Assembly (NCBI RefSeq): GCF_038630985.1
Contig: NZ_CP152049.1
Coordinates: forward strand, 2,189,501-2,253,500
DNA length: 64,000 bases
Direction: 5' to 3'
From: Paenibacillus sp. FSL H8-0548
GTDB lineage: Bacteria > Bacillota > Bacilli > Paenibacillales > Paenibacillaceae
Shown: piece after piece, positions 8,853 to 17,773 of the stretch
Position numbering within the stretch: position 1 is the first letter of the stretch
Layout: every line of letters begins with the position of its first letter
Notes under the pieces: generated by a model
What the model saw: the letters and a program-made list of their open reading frames with translations, nothing else
What the model was told of the DNA's origin: nothing
The model's database searches: none
Translations under genes and position numbers: made by a program

Positions 8853-10538
8853 TTACATTTTCATTACGCCGCCAGTGCTGGCGGAAGTAACAAGATGAGC
8901 ATAACGCGCGAGGTAGCCGCGTTTGATTTTTAGCTCAAAGCCATTCCATTCGGAGCGGCGTTGTTCAAAGTCTTCATCGCTGATGAGAAGATTCATCGTA
9001 CGGTTGTTCATGTCGATCTCTATGATGTCGCCATCATTAACGAATGCGATTGGACCGCCATCAGCAGCCTCTGGTGATACATGACCGATGCTTATGCCGC
9101 GAGATGCGCCGGAGAAACGTCCGTCAGTAACGAGCGCAACCTTCGCACCTAGCCCCATACCTACGATTTGTGATGTAGGAGCAAGCATTTCCGGCATACC
9201 AGGACCGCCGCGAGGTCCTTCATAGCGGATAATTACGACATGGCCTTCTTTTACTTTGCCGTTAGCAATAGCGTGTAGGGCATCATCCTGTGAATCGAAG
9301 CAAATCGCAGGCCCTTTATGGTAGCCTCCAACCGATTTATCGACCGCGCCCGTCTTGATAATTGCGCCATCAGGAGCAATGTTACCGAACAGGACAGCCA
9401 AGCCGCCGCGTGCTGTATGCGGATTGTCAATCGTGTGGATGACGTCTGTATCTTGAATTTCGCAGCCTTCTACGTTTTCACGCAGTGTTTTTCCGGTAAC
9501 GGTCATGCAGTGTCCGTGCAAGGTGCCTTCTTTTTTGAACAGCTCGTGAATAATAGCGCTGACGCCGCCTGCATTATGAACATCTTCAATATGATAGTCG
9601 GAAGCAGGAGCGATCTTCGCAAGATGCGGTACACGTTCAGCTATTTCATTAATGCGCTCGATCGGATATTCGATGCCAGCTTCATGCGCAATAGCAAGTG
9701 TATGAAGAACGGTATTTGTGGAACCGCCCATTGCCATATCAAGTGCGAAGGCATTGTCAATCGTATCCTTTGTAACAATGTCACGCGGTTTAATGCCAAG
9801 ATCAATAATTTTCATAAGCTGACGAGCTGCTTCTTTAACAAATTCTTTACGCTCTGGGGCTACAGCAAGGATTGTACCGTTGCCTGGAAGAGCTAGGCCA
9901 AGACCTTCTGCCAAGCAGTTCATGGAGTTAGCAGTGAACATACCGGAGCATGATCCGCAAGTCGGACAACCATATTGCTCAAGCTCTAACAATTGCTCGT
10001 CATTAATTTTACCGACTTGATGAGCGCCTACGCCTTCAAATACGCTCGTAAGTGAAATCGCACGACCGTCGGAAGTTCTACCTGCTTTCATCGGTCCGCC
10101 GCTCACAAGCATAGTCGGAATGTTGACGCGAAGGGCGCCCATAATCATACCTGGCGTGATTTTGTCGCAGTTTGGAATACAGACCATACCGTCAAACCAG
10201 TGTGCATTAACCACCGTCTCGATGGAATCGGCAATAATTTCACGGCTTGCAAGGGAATAACGCATTCCGATATGACCCATTGCAATACCGTCATCAACGC
10301 CGATTGTATTAAATTCGAAAGGAACGCCGCCTGCTTCGCGAATAGCATCCTTAACGATCTTGCCGAATTCTTGTAAGTGCATATGACCAGGAATGATATC
10401 AATATACGAGTTACAAACCGCAATAAATGGCTTGTCAAAATCTTCTTCTTTTACGCCTGCGGCACGCAGCAAGCTGCGATGCGGGGCACGGTCGAATCCT
10501 TTTTTTATCATGTCTGAACGCATTCTTTTTGTCGCCAT
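8853..10538 (-). CDS. ilvD: Dihydroxy-acid dehydratase
   Basis: 561-aa IlvD, full family length. It converts dihydroxy-isovalerate and dihydroxy-methylvalerate to the 2-keto acids of valine and isoleucine synthesis in the cytosol. Visible signatures: [30 protein letters not shown] and [18 protein letters not shown] (the Fe-S cluster cysteines), GRFSGASRG and [14 protein letters not shown] 10538 is preferred over the ATG 21 bp upstream because AGGAGG sits 8 nt before it. It stands alone, not in an ilvBNC-leu operon. I saw no T-box leader upstream. Confidence 0.96.
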   Translation of the reverse strand: MATKRMRSDMIKKGFDRAPHRSLLRAAGVKEEDFDKPFIAVCNSYIDIIPGHMHLQEFGKIVKDAIREAGGVPFEFNTIGVDDGIAMGHIGMRYSLASREIIADSIETVVNAHWFDGMVCIPNCDKITPGMIMGALRVNIPTMLVSGGPMKAGRTSDGRAISLTSVFEGVGAHQVGKINDEQLLELEQYGCPTCGSCSGMFTANSMNCLAEGLGLALPGNGTILAVAPERKEFVKEAARQLMKIIDLGIKPRDIVTKDTIDNAFALDMAMGGSTNTVLHTLAIAHEAGIEYPIERINEIAERVPHLAKIAPASDYHIEDVHNAGGVSAIIHELFKKEGTLHGHCMTVTGKTLRENVEGCEIQDTDVIHTIDNPHTARGGLAVLFGNIAPDGAIIKTGAVDKSVGGYHKGPAICFDSQDDALHAIANGKVKEGHVVIIRYEGPRGGPGMPEMLAPTSQIVGMGLGAKVALVTDGRFSGASRGISIGHVSPEAADGGPIAFVNDGDIIEIDMNNRTMNLLISDEDFEQRRSEWNGFELKIKRGYLARYAHLVTSASTGGVMKM

Positions 10539-10928
10539 GTAAGTGCCTCCTATGTGCAAAATAAAATATCAATACTCAATTTTATCACAACGGACAAGCG
10601 TTGGCTATAAGTGCTATAAGCGGAATATGATCCTGAAAGCATGTGGAGTAATGTAAATACGCGCTGATCGACGTAACAAGTCGATCCATTTTCAATTGTA
10701 GTATGCTCAATAGTTGCAATGAGAAAAACATAATAATGAGATATCAGCTTGAATTTTTAATGGAAAGAGGAGTTCAGTTGGTCAGAATCGCTGTTTCATA
10801 TATATGTGTGTAGCTATAAGTCGAACCACGTCGAAAATAGTCGACTAACCCCACCGTTTTACTCATGTAATATGAATGTTAATTAATTGCGGGATCACGA
10901 ATCAATTAAGAGATTTTATTTGTATTTA

Positions 10929-10945
10929 TGTCACATAATCTAACG
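10929..10945 (+). promoter_or_regulatory. GlnR/TnrA-type operator upstream of urease
   Basis: TGTCACATAATCTAACG matches the TGTNA-N7-TNACA consensus at 7 of 8 fixed positions. Its centre is about 52 bp upstream of the predicted transcription start, the activating position known for TnrA sites. Confidence 0.55.
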
Positions 10946-10953
10946 CAAAACGA

Positions 10954-10982
10954 TTTACTTGTTATTATTTGCTGTTTATAAT
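10954..10982 (+). promoter_or_regulatory. Candidate urease operon promoter
   Basis: TTTACT (10954-10959) and a perfect TATAAT (10977-10982) are 17 nt apart. The -35 is poor, as expected for an activator-dependent promoter. Confidence 0.55.
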
Positions 10983-11012
10983 GGAAGTATTAAAGGTAAA
11001 GAGGTGGAGAAA

Positions 11013-11318
11013 TTGCAGTTAACTGAACGTGAAAAAGAAAAGCTGCTCATTACAATCGCTGCTGATTTAGCTAGACGGAGGCTTAACCGAGGGGTCAAGC
11101 TTAATTATCCAGAGAGCATCGCACTCATCACCTCTGAAATTATGGAAGGCGCACGGGATGGAATGACGGTTGCACAGCTCATGGAGTTCGGAACGCAAGT
11201 ATTGAAATCTGAACAGGTGATGTCCGGCATACCCGAAATGATACATGAGGTTCAAGTTGAAGCAACTTTTCCAGATGGGACAAAGCTAGTTACCGTCCAT
11301 AATCCGATTACAGCATAG
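11013..11318 (+). CDS. ureA: Urease subunit gamma
   Basis: 101-aa gamma subunit: [48 protein letters not shown] and [20 protein letters not shown] are diagnostic. It packs with UreB and UreC in the cytoplasmic urease. The start is TTG 11013, with GAGGTGG just upstream and the normal family N-terminus; an upstream ATG-like extension would overlap the -10 box. First gene of ureABCFGD. Confidence 0.95.
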   Translation: MQLTEREKEKLLITIAADLARRRLNRGVKLNYPESIALITSEIMEGARDGMTVAQLMEFGTQVLKSEQVMSGIPEMIHEVQVEATFPDGTKLVTVHNPITA

Positions 11319-11377
11319 AGAGCAGGACAGGGGCTAAAGCCAGCTAAGCTATTTGCCAGAAGGGAGCGCCGCCACGG

Positions 11378-11746
11378 ATGATACCGGGAGAATATCGGGT
11401 AGCTAAAGGTGAAATTGAATTAAATGCGGGGAGAAGGACGCTGCAGCTAATTGTTGTAAATACAGGTGACCGACCTGTTCAAGTAGGCTCTCACTTTCAT
11501 ATTTTCGAAGTGAATCGAGCATTGAAATTTGATCGTGAGGCTGCTTTTGGCATGCGGCTGCATATTGCAGCGGGTACAGCGGTTCGCTTTGAGCCAGGGG
11601 AGGAGAAGCCGGTAACGCTCGTTGAGCTTGGCGGTGCAAAGCTCTCCTTTGGCTTGAACGGCTTAAGCCAAGGTATTGCGGTAGCAGGAGCGATGCCGGA
11701 TGAAACTCGAGCGCGACTGAAGGCTTGGGAAGGAGCTGGCGAATGA
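11378..11746 (+). CDS. ureB: Urease subunit beta
   Basis: 122-aa beta subunit beginning MIPGEY and carrying [21 protein letters not shown], the conserved strand-rich core, then [18 protein letters not shown]. The start ATG 11378 follows AAGGGAG. Its stop overlaps the ureC start (ATGA), so translation is probably coupled. Confidence 0.95.
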   Translation: MIPGEYRVAKGEIELNAGRRTLQLIVVNTGDRPVQVGSHFHIFEVNRALKFDREAAFGMRLHIAAGTAVRFEPGEEKPVTLVELGGAKLSFGLNGLSQGIAVAGAMPDETRARLKAWEGAGE

Positions 11747-13458
11747 CGAAGATGGACAGACGAAGCTATGCGGCGATGTTTGGGCCAACAACTGGCGATG
11801 CCATTCGTTTGGCAGACACAGAGCTTTGGGCGGAGATCGAGCATGATTTTACAGTCTATGGTGATGAATGCAAGTTTGGCGGCGGCAAGGTTATACGCGA
11901 TGGGATGGGGCAATCAAGCGGCGCTCTGCGCGATGAAGGCGTATTGGATACGCTCATTACAAATGCCGTTATTATTGATCATTCAGGCATTGTGAAAGCG
12001 GATATTGGCATTAAGGATGGATTTATTGTTGGCATTGGCAAAGCCGGCAATCCCGATATTATGGATGGCGTGCACCCCAATATGATTGTTGGTGCAAGCA
12101 CGGAGGTTATTGCTGGAGAAGGAAAAATTGTAACCGCGGGTGCGATTGACTCGCATATTCACTTTATTTGTCCTCAGCAGATCGAGACTGCATTGTCTTC
12201 TGGTGTTACGACGATGATTGGCGGCGGTACGGGCCCGGCAACGGGAACGAATGCAACGACGGTCACTCCAGGCGCATGGCATATGCGCCGGATGCTGGAG
12301 GCGGCTGAGCATTTTCCAATGAATATTGGTTATACGGGAAAAGGGAACGCATCGTTCACAGCTCCGCTTATCGAGCAAATTGAAGCTGGCGCTATTGGGC
12401 TTAAGCTGCACGAGGATTGGGGTACGACACCGGCAGCCATTGATGCATGCTTACAGGCGGCAGATCTATACGATGTTCAGGTTGCTATCCACAGCGATAC
12501 TTTAAATGAAGCGGGCTTTGTTGAGGATACGCTTGCTGCCATTGGCGGACGAACTATTCATACGTATCATACCGAAGGCGCGGGCGGCGGACATGCGCCT
12601 GACATTATTATTGCTGCAGGGGAGCTTAATGTGCTTCCATCCTCAACGAATCCGACGCGGCCCTTTACGATCAATACGATCGAGGAGCATCTGGATATGC
12701 TGATGGTTTGCCATCATCTAGACAGCAGCATTCCAGAGGATGTGGCGTTTGCTGATTCCAGGATACGGCCGGAGACGATTGCTGCTGAAGATATTTTGCA
12801 TGACATGGGCGTATTCAGCATGATCAGCTCAGACTCACAGGCGATGGGCCGTGTGGGTGAGGTTATTATTCGGACTTGGCAAACGGCTGACAAAATGAAA
12901 AAGCAGCGCGGGCCTCTGCTGCCCGATAACGAGGAGCATGACAACTTCCGCATCAAGAGATATATTGCCAAATATACGATAAATCCGGCAATTACGCATG
13001 GTGTCTCTCATCTAGTTGGCTCGCTTGAGGCAGGGAAATTTGCAGATCTCGTCATTTGGAGTCCGATGTTCTTTGGTGTTAAGCCGGATCTTGTTCTGAA
13101 GGGCGGGAGCATTGCTTATGCTCAAATGGGTGATCCTAACGCTTCGATTCCGACACCACAGCCCGTATTTGGCCGTCCTATGTTTGCTTCGTTTGGCAAG
13201 CTGGTGTTTAACAGCTCCATTACATTTGTTTCACAAGCCGCCTATGATCGAGGGATTGCGAAGGAGCTTGGGCTTCAGAAACGAATTGAGCCAGTTAAGG
13301 GCTGTAGAACGGTAACGAAGAAGGACATGATCCACAATGATGCGACGCCTAAGCTGGAGGTGGATGCAGAAACGTATCATGTGCTGGTCGATGGCGAGCA
13401 TGTGACTTGCGAGCCTGCTGAGGTGCTTCCGATGGCGCAGCGCTATTTCTTATTTTGA
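11743..13458 (+). CDS. ureC: Urease subunit alpha (catalytic)
   Basis: 571-aa nickel metalloenzyme subunit that hydrolyses urea to ammonia and carbamate. All dinickel ligands are present with a constant +4 offset from Klebsiella numbering: H138, H140, carbamylated K221, H223, H250, H276, D364, and the flap C323-H324. Start ATG 11743 (AAGGAG 9 nt before) overlaps the ureB stop by four bases; an in-frame GTG/ATG further up lies inside ureB. Nothing suggests inactivation. Confidence 0.98.
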   Translation: MTKMDRRSYAAMFGPTTGDAIRLADTELWAEIEHDFTVYGDECKFGGGKVIRDGMGQSSGALRDEGVLDTLITNAVIIDHSGIVKADIGIKDGFIVGIGKAGNPDIMDGVHPNMIVGASTEVIAGEGKIVTAGAIDSHIHFICPQQIETALSSGVTTMIGGGTGPATGTNATTVTPGAWHMRRMLEAAEHFPMNIGYTGKGNASFTAPLIEQIEAGAIGLKLHEDWGTTPAAIDACLQAADLYDVQVAIHSDTLNEAGFVEDTLAAIGGRTIHTYHTEGAGGGHAPDIIIAAGELNVLPSSTNPTRPFTINTIEEHLDMLMVCHHLDSSIPEDVAFADSRIRPETIAAEDILHDMGVFSMISSDSQAMGRVGEVIIRTWQTADKMKKQRGPLLPDNEEHDNFRIKRYIAKYTINPAITHGVSHLVGSLEAGKFADLVIWSPMFFGVKPDLVLKGGSIAYAQMGDPNASIPTPQPVFGRPMFASFGKLVFNSSITFVSQAAYDRGIAKELGLQKRIEPVKGCRTVTKKDMIHNDATPKLEVDAETYHVLVDGEHVTCEPAEVLPMAQRYFLF

Positions 13459-13497
13459 TGTTTCTGTATGGCCTGAGCGGATCGGAGGGCAATTGAG

Positions 13498-14190
13498 ATG
13501 AAGGAACAAATGAGATGGCTCGCCATGCAGCAGCTGCTTGATTCTGCTCTGCCGATCGGAGGTTTCTCTCATTCCTTTGGACTTGAGACGATGGTGCAGG
13601 ATGGCAGAATGAATCAAACGAGCCAGCTATATGTGTATGTCTCCGCGATGCTGCTGCAAAGCTGGGCGAGCTCAGATGCCATGGTGATTAAGGCTGTTTA
13701 CCGTGATGCTCCTGCAGCAAATTGGGAGCGGCTTTGGGCGGTAGAGCGGCTGGTCCATGTGCAGCGCGCGGCATCCGAAACTCGCAGTGGCGTGGAAAAA
13801 ATGGGGAGGCGCCTACTGCAGCTGGCAGCAACGATCCATCCACAGCTCGATTGGTCACCGCTCCTAGAAGCGACACGATCAGGCAAATGCTTTGCCTCGC
13901 ATCCACTTGCACACGGGTATGCAAGCTGGGTACTGGGTGTATCTGAGGAGCGAGCGATCCAAGGTTATTTCTATACGTGTATCGTGACTTGTATCAATAG
14001 TGCGCTTCGACTTATGTCGATGGGACAGACAGAGGGACAGTCGTTAATTGCGAGACTGACTCCGCTCACGGAGCAGGCGATGGCAATATCAGATAGGCTT
14101 GAGCCTGAGGAAGCGTATTCCAATATGCCTATGGCAGAGCTTGCCATGATGCGGCATGAACGTTTGTATTCAAGGTTATTTATGTCTTAA
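13498..14190 (+). CDS. ureF: Urease accessory protein UreF
   Basis: 230-aa helical chaperone that bridges UreD and UreG during nickel insertion. Family features: LLDSALPIGGFSHSFGLETMV near the N-terminus, then SSDAMVIKAVYR and the C-terminal LEPEEAYSNMPMAELAMM with the basic tail ERLYSRLFMS. GGAGGG precedes ATG 13498. ureE, which often sits between ureC and ureF, is absent here (39-bp gap). Confidence 0.93.
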   Translation: MKEQMRWLAMQQLLDSALPIGGFSHSFGLETMVQDGRMNQTSQLYVYVSAMLLQSWASSDAMVIKAVYRDAPAANWERLWAVERLVHVQRAASETRSGVEKMGRRLLQLAATIHPQLDWSPLLEATRSGKCFASHPLAHGYASWVLGVSEERAIQGYFYTCIVTCINSALRLMSMGQTEGQSLIARLTPLTEQAMAISDRLEPEEAYSNMPMAELAMMRHERLYSRLFMS

Positions 14191-14223
14191 CAAATCTAAC
14201 GGAACAATATGGAGGAATGACTA

Positions 14224-14952
14224 ATGTGCCAAGGACAAGGACATACGCATCAGGAGTGGGAAAGCCCATCCATCGATAACTCAAGACCAATTCGGATTGG
14301 CATTGGCGGACCGGTAGGCTCTGGCAAAACAGCACTTGTTGAAAGGCTGACGCGCGAGCTTCACACGAAATACAGCGTAGCTGTCATTACGAATGATATT
14401 TATACGAAAGAGGATGCTCGCATCTTATTTAATACAGGCATACTTCCTGAGGAGCGTATTATCGGGGTAGAGACAGGCGGCTGCCCGCATACAGCCATTC
14501 GCGAGGATGCTTCGATGAACTTTGAAGCTATTGAGGAGCTGGAGCGTCGTTTTGACGATTTGGATTTGATCTTCATTGAGAGCGGAGGAGACAATCTTGC
14601 TGCTGCTTTCAGTCCTGAACTCGTAGATCGATTCATCTATATTATCGACGTAGCCCAAGGGGAGAAAATTCCTCGCAAAGGTGGTCCTGGTATTATGCGC
14701 TCCGATTTGCTTGTCATCAACAAAATCGATTTGGCGCCATACGTAGGTGCAAGCCTTGAGGTTATGGAAGCTGATACGTTGAAAATGCGAGGCGAGCGTC
14801 CGTTTGTGTTCTCCAATATGTTCGGCGGCGATGGGGTCGCTGAGATTGTGAGCTGGCTTACACATGAGGTTGCTCATGCGCGTGGGACGGAGCATTCCCA
14901 TGTTATTCAGCTAACGAATATATCTGCTGAACAGCGTCATTCTGCTTCATAA
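14224..14952 (+). CDS. ureG: Urease accessory GTPase UreG
   Basis: 242-aa SIMIBI-class GTPase that delivers nickel to apo-urease. The P-loop [15 protein letters not shown] lies near residue 32, followed by [12 protein letters not shown], the CPH metal-binding motif in [22 protein letters not shown], and [11 protein letters not shown] (G4 NKxD). The N-terminal extension ([12 protein letters not shown]) has one cysteine and two histidines but is much shorter than the His-rich tails of some UreG proteins. Its stop overlaps the next start (TAATG). Confidence 0.96.
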   Translation: MCQGQGHTHQEWESPSIDNSRPIRIGIGGPVGSGKTALVERLTRELHTKYSVAVITNDIYTKEDARILFNTGILPEERIIGVETGGCPHTAIREDASMNFEAIEELERRFDDLDLIFIESGGDNLAAAFSPELVDRFIYIIDVAQGEKIPRKGGPGIMRSDLLVINKIDLAPYVGASLEVMEADTLKMRGERPFVFSNMFGGDGVAEIVSWLTHEVAHARGTEHSHVIQLTNISAEQRHSAS

Positions 14953-15827
14953 TGGACCGCAAGCTACCAGCGGGAGAAGATAGCCGCGGACACGCAGAAG
15001 GTTTGATTAGGACATCTGTGCTGCGTGCTTCCTTTGTCAGCAGGCAGGCACGGACAGTTCTGGACAATAAATATCATACCGCGCCTATTAAGATTGCAAA
15101 GGCTTTTCCGCTGGAGAATCAGTTAGCCGTAATCGTTATGGACGTTTCGCCCGGCCTGCTGGATGGTGACCGCTATGAGTTTGACTGGGTTGCAGATCAG
15201 GGGACTCAAGTGATGATTACAAACCAATCGTTCACTAAGGTGCACCCCAGCACGCTCGGCAGGGGCTCATCAATGAGGCAGACATTTTCTCTGGAGGAAT
15301 CTGCAGTTGTTGAACATATGCCAGAGCCAATTATGCTGTACAAGGACGCTGCTTTTCAAAATGAGACGGAGGTACGCTTGGAAAATGGCTCTGTCTGGAT
15401 GCAGGCGGACGTGCTGTGTCCTGGCCGCACGCTGCGCGGTGAGCGCTTTGATTATCGAATATACAGCAATACGCTTTCTGTTCGGTATAAAGATGAGCTT
15501 ATCTTCTCGCAAAGGCAGCGAATCGAGCCGGCTGAGCAGCATCTCGCTGCCCCTGGCTGCTGGGATGAAATGACGCACTGGGCTACCTTTTATATTTTCT
15601 CGGATCGAGTGAATAGCTCGCATTTGGAGCAGCTTCAGGAGCAGCTGGACTGCTTTGCTGCACCAACCGGGCATCCAATCACTGCAGGTGCGTCTATGAC
15701 TTATCGGTATGGCATTGCGGTATCCGCCGCATCAACGGCGGCTTGGCCGCTTGAGCTTCTAATGAAGGAACTGTGGGGAGCGGCGCGAGGATGCTTGCTC
15801 GACCAGCCTCCGCTGCGATTTTTATAA
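14952..15827 (+). CDS. ureD: Urease accessory protein UreD (UreH)
   Basis: 291-aa scaffold protein of the UreDFG nickel-insertion complex. Recognisable family segments are KIAKAFPLENQLAVIVMDVS, PGLLDGDRYEFDW, QSFTKVHPS and MPEPIMLYKDAAF, and the C-terminal LLMKELWGAARGCLLD. ATG 14952 shares one base with the ureG stop. Last gene of the operon; a weak hairpin follows. Confidence 0.92.
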   Translation: MDRKLPAGEDSRGHAEGLIRTSVLRASFVSRQARTVLDNKYHTAPIKIAKAFPLENQLAVIVMDVSPGLLDGDRYEFDWVADQGTQVMITNQSFTKVHPSTLGRGSSMRQTFSLEESAVVEHMPEPIMLYKDAAFQNETEVRLENGSVWMQADVLCPGRTLRGERFDYRIYSNTLSVRYKDELIFSQRQRIEPAEQHLAAPGCWDEMTHWATFYIFSDRVNSSHLEQLQEQLDCFAAPTGHPITAGASMTYRYGIAVSAASTAAWPLELLMKELWGAARGCLLDQPPLRFL

Positions 15828-15852
15828 GAATAACGTTTGCGGCATAATAAAG

Positions 15853-15886
15853 TAGGTCAACCAGCCCTAGGTAGTTGGCCTATTTG
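15853..15886 (+). terminator. Weak terminator after the urease operon
   Basis: TAGGTCAAC pairs with GTTGGCCTA (one G-T pair) and only a short TTT follows. Confidence 0.45.
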
Positions 15887-16000
15887 CATGTATACAACAA
15901 TTGAAAATAAATAATTAGATAATAATATTAGTTAATCTTATAAATGAACGCTATAATATGGAAGAGTTATAGCAATCTTTATAGATAGGTTGGTGATCGC

Positions 16001-16441
16001 TTGGAATCTTCAAGTGTGGAAAGGCAAGAATTGATGAGACGTTTAGACGAATCCTTTCGTCAGGTGAGAAGACAGATTAATACGGAATGGAACACATACA
16101 ACGTACATGGCTTAGGCATGACACATGGCAAAATGCTAACCATCTTGGAGCAATCGGGCGCACAAAATTCTTCGGCACTAGCAGAACAGCTCTTTATTAC
16201 TAGCGGCGGCGTCACAGGAATAGCTGACCGTCTTATTGAGCTTGGTTACATAAAACGAGAACGGAGCGAGAGGGATCGACGCGTGGTCATGCTGGAGATT
16301 ACGCCGGAAGGGCGCGGCATCGTCAAGCTGATCGAGACGGTTCGATCGAAGCTGATGCACAGGCTTTTTAATGGCATGACCGTTGCAGACATGGAGCGCG
16401 GTGTCCAGCTCTTTGATCATATGAGTAAAAATATGGAATAG
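16001..16441 (+). CDS. MarR family transcriptional regulator
   Basis: 146 aa winged-helix regulator. The recognition region reads SSALAEQLFITSGGVTGIAD followed by RLIELGYIKRERSERDRRVV, the MarR wing with its DRR motif, and C-terminal dimerisation helices. TTG 16001 follows GGTTGGTGAT; a TATAAT at 15952 is a candidate -10. It lies directly upstream of the nucleoside-transport operon in the same direction and is a plausible controller of it, although no ligand is evident. Confidence 0.85.
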   Translation: MESSSVERQELMRRLDESFRQVRRQINTEWNTYNVHGLGMTHGKMLTILEQSGAQNSSALAEQLFITSGGVTGIADRLIELGYIKRERSERDRRVVMLEITPEGRGIVKLIETVRSKLMHRLFNGMTVADMERGVQLFDHMSKNME

Positions 16442-16511
16442 GATGTTACAAAATCGTGACTATTTTCATAATTCGTTTTTAATACGATTAAAAATAGTGT
16501 AGAATTAACAA

Positions 16512-16563
16512 GAAATTTGTCGAACTTAAATAGGTTGACAAATTCCGATAATTCAACTAGGAT
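16512..16563 (+). promoter_or_regulatory. Promoter with overlapping inverted repeat for the BMP lipoprotein gene
   Basis: TTGACA (16535-16540), 17-nt spacer, TAGGAT (16558-16563). GAAATTTGTCGAAC (from 16512) and GTTGACAAATTCC (to 16546) form an imperfect inverted repeat that covers the -35 box, a likely operator, possibly for the adjacent MarR protein. Confidence 0.5.
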
Positions 16564-16604
16564 TAAAAGGAATTAATACATTTGATCGTTTGGGAGAGAT
16601 ATTA

Positions 16605-17657
16605 ATGAAAAAGGCATTTGCTTTAGCGGTATCGTTATTTCTAATGGTTGCGATCGTTGCAGCTTGTGGATCTAACAACAAAGACGCAGGAAACGCTGCA
16701 AACAATAGCGCGGCAACAAATAATACAGGCGATAAAGCTGAAAAGAAAAAAATTGCACTCGTACTTCCTGAAAAAATTGGCGTGAACAAGTTTTTCGTAT
16801 TGATGGATGAAGGCTTCAAAAAAGCAGGAGCGGAGTTCGGCGCTGAAGTAAAAACGATCGAATCGACTGATCCTGCGGGCTTCGAACAAAATCTTCGTGC
16901 AACAGTAGCTGAAGATTACGATTTGATTATTACGGCAACTTTCCAAGCAGAGGATGCGCTAAAAAAAGTAGCAGCTGAAAATCCGGACAAGTCGTTTGCT
17001 GTTATTGATACGGTTGTTGATCTGCCGAACGTACGCAGCGTTAACTTCCGTGAGCATGAAGCTTCCTACCTAATGGGGGCACTTGCAGGTTTAGCAACTA
17101 AAACGAACATTGTTGGTGCTGTTGTTGCTATGGATGCTCCACTGCTTAGCAAATATACATCCGGCTTCGAGGAAGGCTTGAAGAGCACGAATCCTGAAGC
17201 ACAATTCCTTATCAATTATGTAGGAAGCTTTACAGATCCGGTTAAAGGCAAAGAGCTTGCACTTCTTCAACAATCCAAAGGTGCTGACTTTATCGCAGGC
17301 ATGGCAGCTGTTGGCGACAACGGCGTGTTCGAGGCAGCTAAGGAGAAAGGCTTCTACACTTCCGGTCAAGATACTGACCGTACAGATGAAGATCAAGAGC
17401 ATATCGTCCTCTCACAATTGAAGGGTACGGATGCAGTAGCTTATGAAACGGTAAAAAGCTTTGTTGAAGGCAGCTTTGAATTTGGTGTAGCAGACTATGG
17501 CTTGAAGGAAGACGGCGTAGGCCTGACTTTCGTAACAAGAGACAGCCAATCTACGCTTAGCCCGTTCATTGGCCAAGAAAACGTAGATACAGTTAAAGCT
17601 ATCGCTGAAGATATTAAGTCTGGTAAAATTGTAGTAACAAACCCGCTAGCTCAATAG
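16605..17657 (+). CDS. BMP family nucleoside-binding lipoprotein
   Basis: 350-aa substrate-binding lipoprotein of a nucleoside-type ABC importer (BmpA/PnrA, NupN-like). The signal peptide MKKAFALAVSLFLMVAIVAAC ends in lipobox VAAC with C21 as lipid anchor, then a low-complexity Asn/Ala linker and a two-lobed BMP fold (IALVLPEKIGVNKFF, DLIITATFQAEDAL, NFREHEASYLMGALAG). ATG 16605 has GGGAGAG 6 nt upstream. A stem-loop and a T-rich hairpin separate it from the ATPase gene, which would allow more binding protein than permease to be made. Confidence 0.92.
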   Translation: MKKAFALAVSLFLMVAIVAACGSNNKDAGNAANNSAATNNTGDKAEKKKIALVLPEKIGVNKFFVLMDEGFKKAGAEFGAEVKTIESTDPAGFEQNLRATVAEDYDLIITATFQAEDALKKVAAENPDKSFAVIDTVVDLPNVRSVNFREHEASYLMGALAGLATKTNIVGAVVAMDAPLLSKYTSGFEEGLKSTNPEAQFLINYVGSFTDPVKGKELALLQQSKGADFIAGMAAVGDNGVFEAAKEKGFYTSGQDTDRTDEDQEHIVLSQLKGTDAVAYETVKSFVEGSFEFGVADYGLKEDGVGLTFVTRDSQSTLSPFIGQENVDTVKAIAEDIKSGKIVVTNPLAQ

Positions 17658-17665
17658 AATGATTG

Positions 17666-17689
17666 ACCGGCTGCTGTTTTGCAGCCGGT
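17666..17689 (+). terminator. Hairpin after the BMP gene (mRNA stabiliser or attenuator)
   Basis: Perfect ACCGGCTGC/GCAGCCGGT stem with a 6-nt loop and no strong T tract. Confidence 0.55.
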
Positions 17690-17704
17690 TTACGAATTGC
17701 ATGG

Positions 17705-17740
17705 AAGCTTCCTCCTCCCCGGGGGAAGTGGTTTTTTTTG
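17705..17740 (+). terminator. Candidate leaky terminator between BMP and ATPase genes
   Basis: CTTCC...CCCCGGGGGAAG can fold imperfectly and is followed by GTGG and eight T. The stem is irregular. Confidence 0.4.
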
Positions 17741-17773
17741 TTTATAAGGCTATGAAAGGAGAGGTGCGTTTGT

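Noticed and set aside
9318..9896. 192-codon plus-strand frame antisense to ilvD
   Set aside because: Shadow of a highly conserved gene; no ribosome site and no family resemblance.
10539..10958. T-box or other amino-acid leader for ilvD
   Set aside because: No T-box motif, specifier hairpin or leader peptide with branched-chain codons was found on the minus strand.
16442..16604. Purine riboswitch or PurR boxes before the BMP gene
   Set aside because: The conserved purine-aptamer core is absent. CGAA-type words exist near 16470 and 16521 but spacing and matches do not fit paired PurBoxes.
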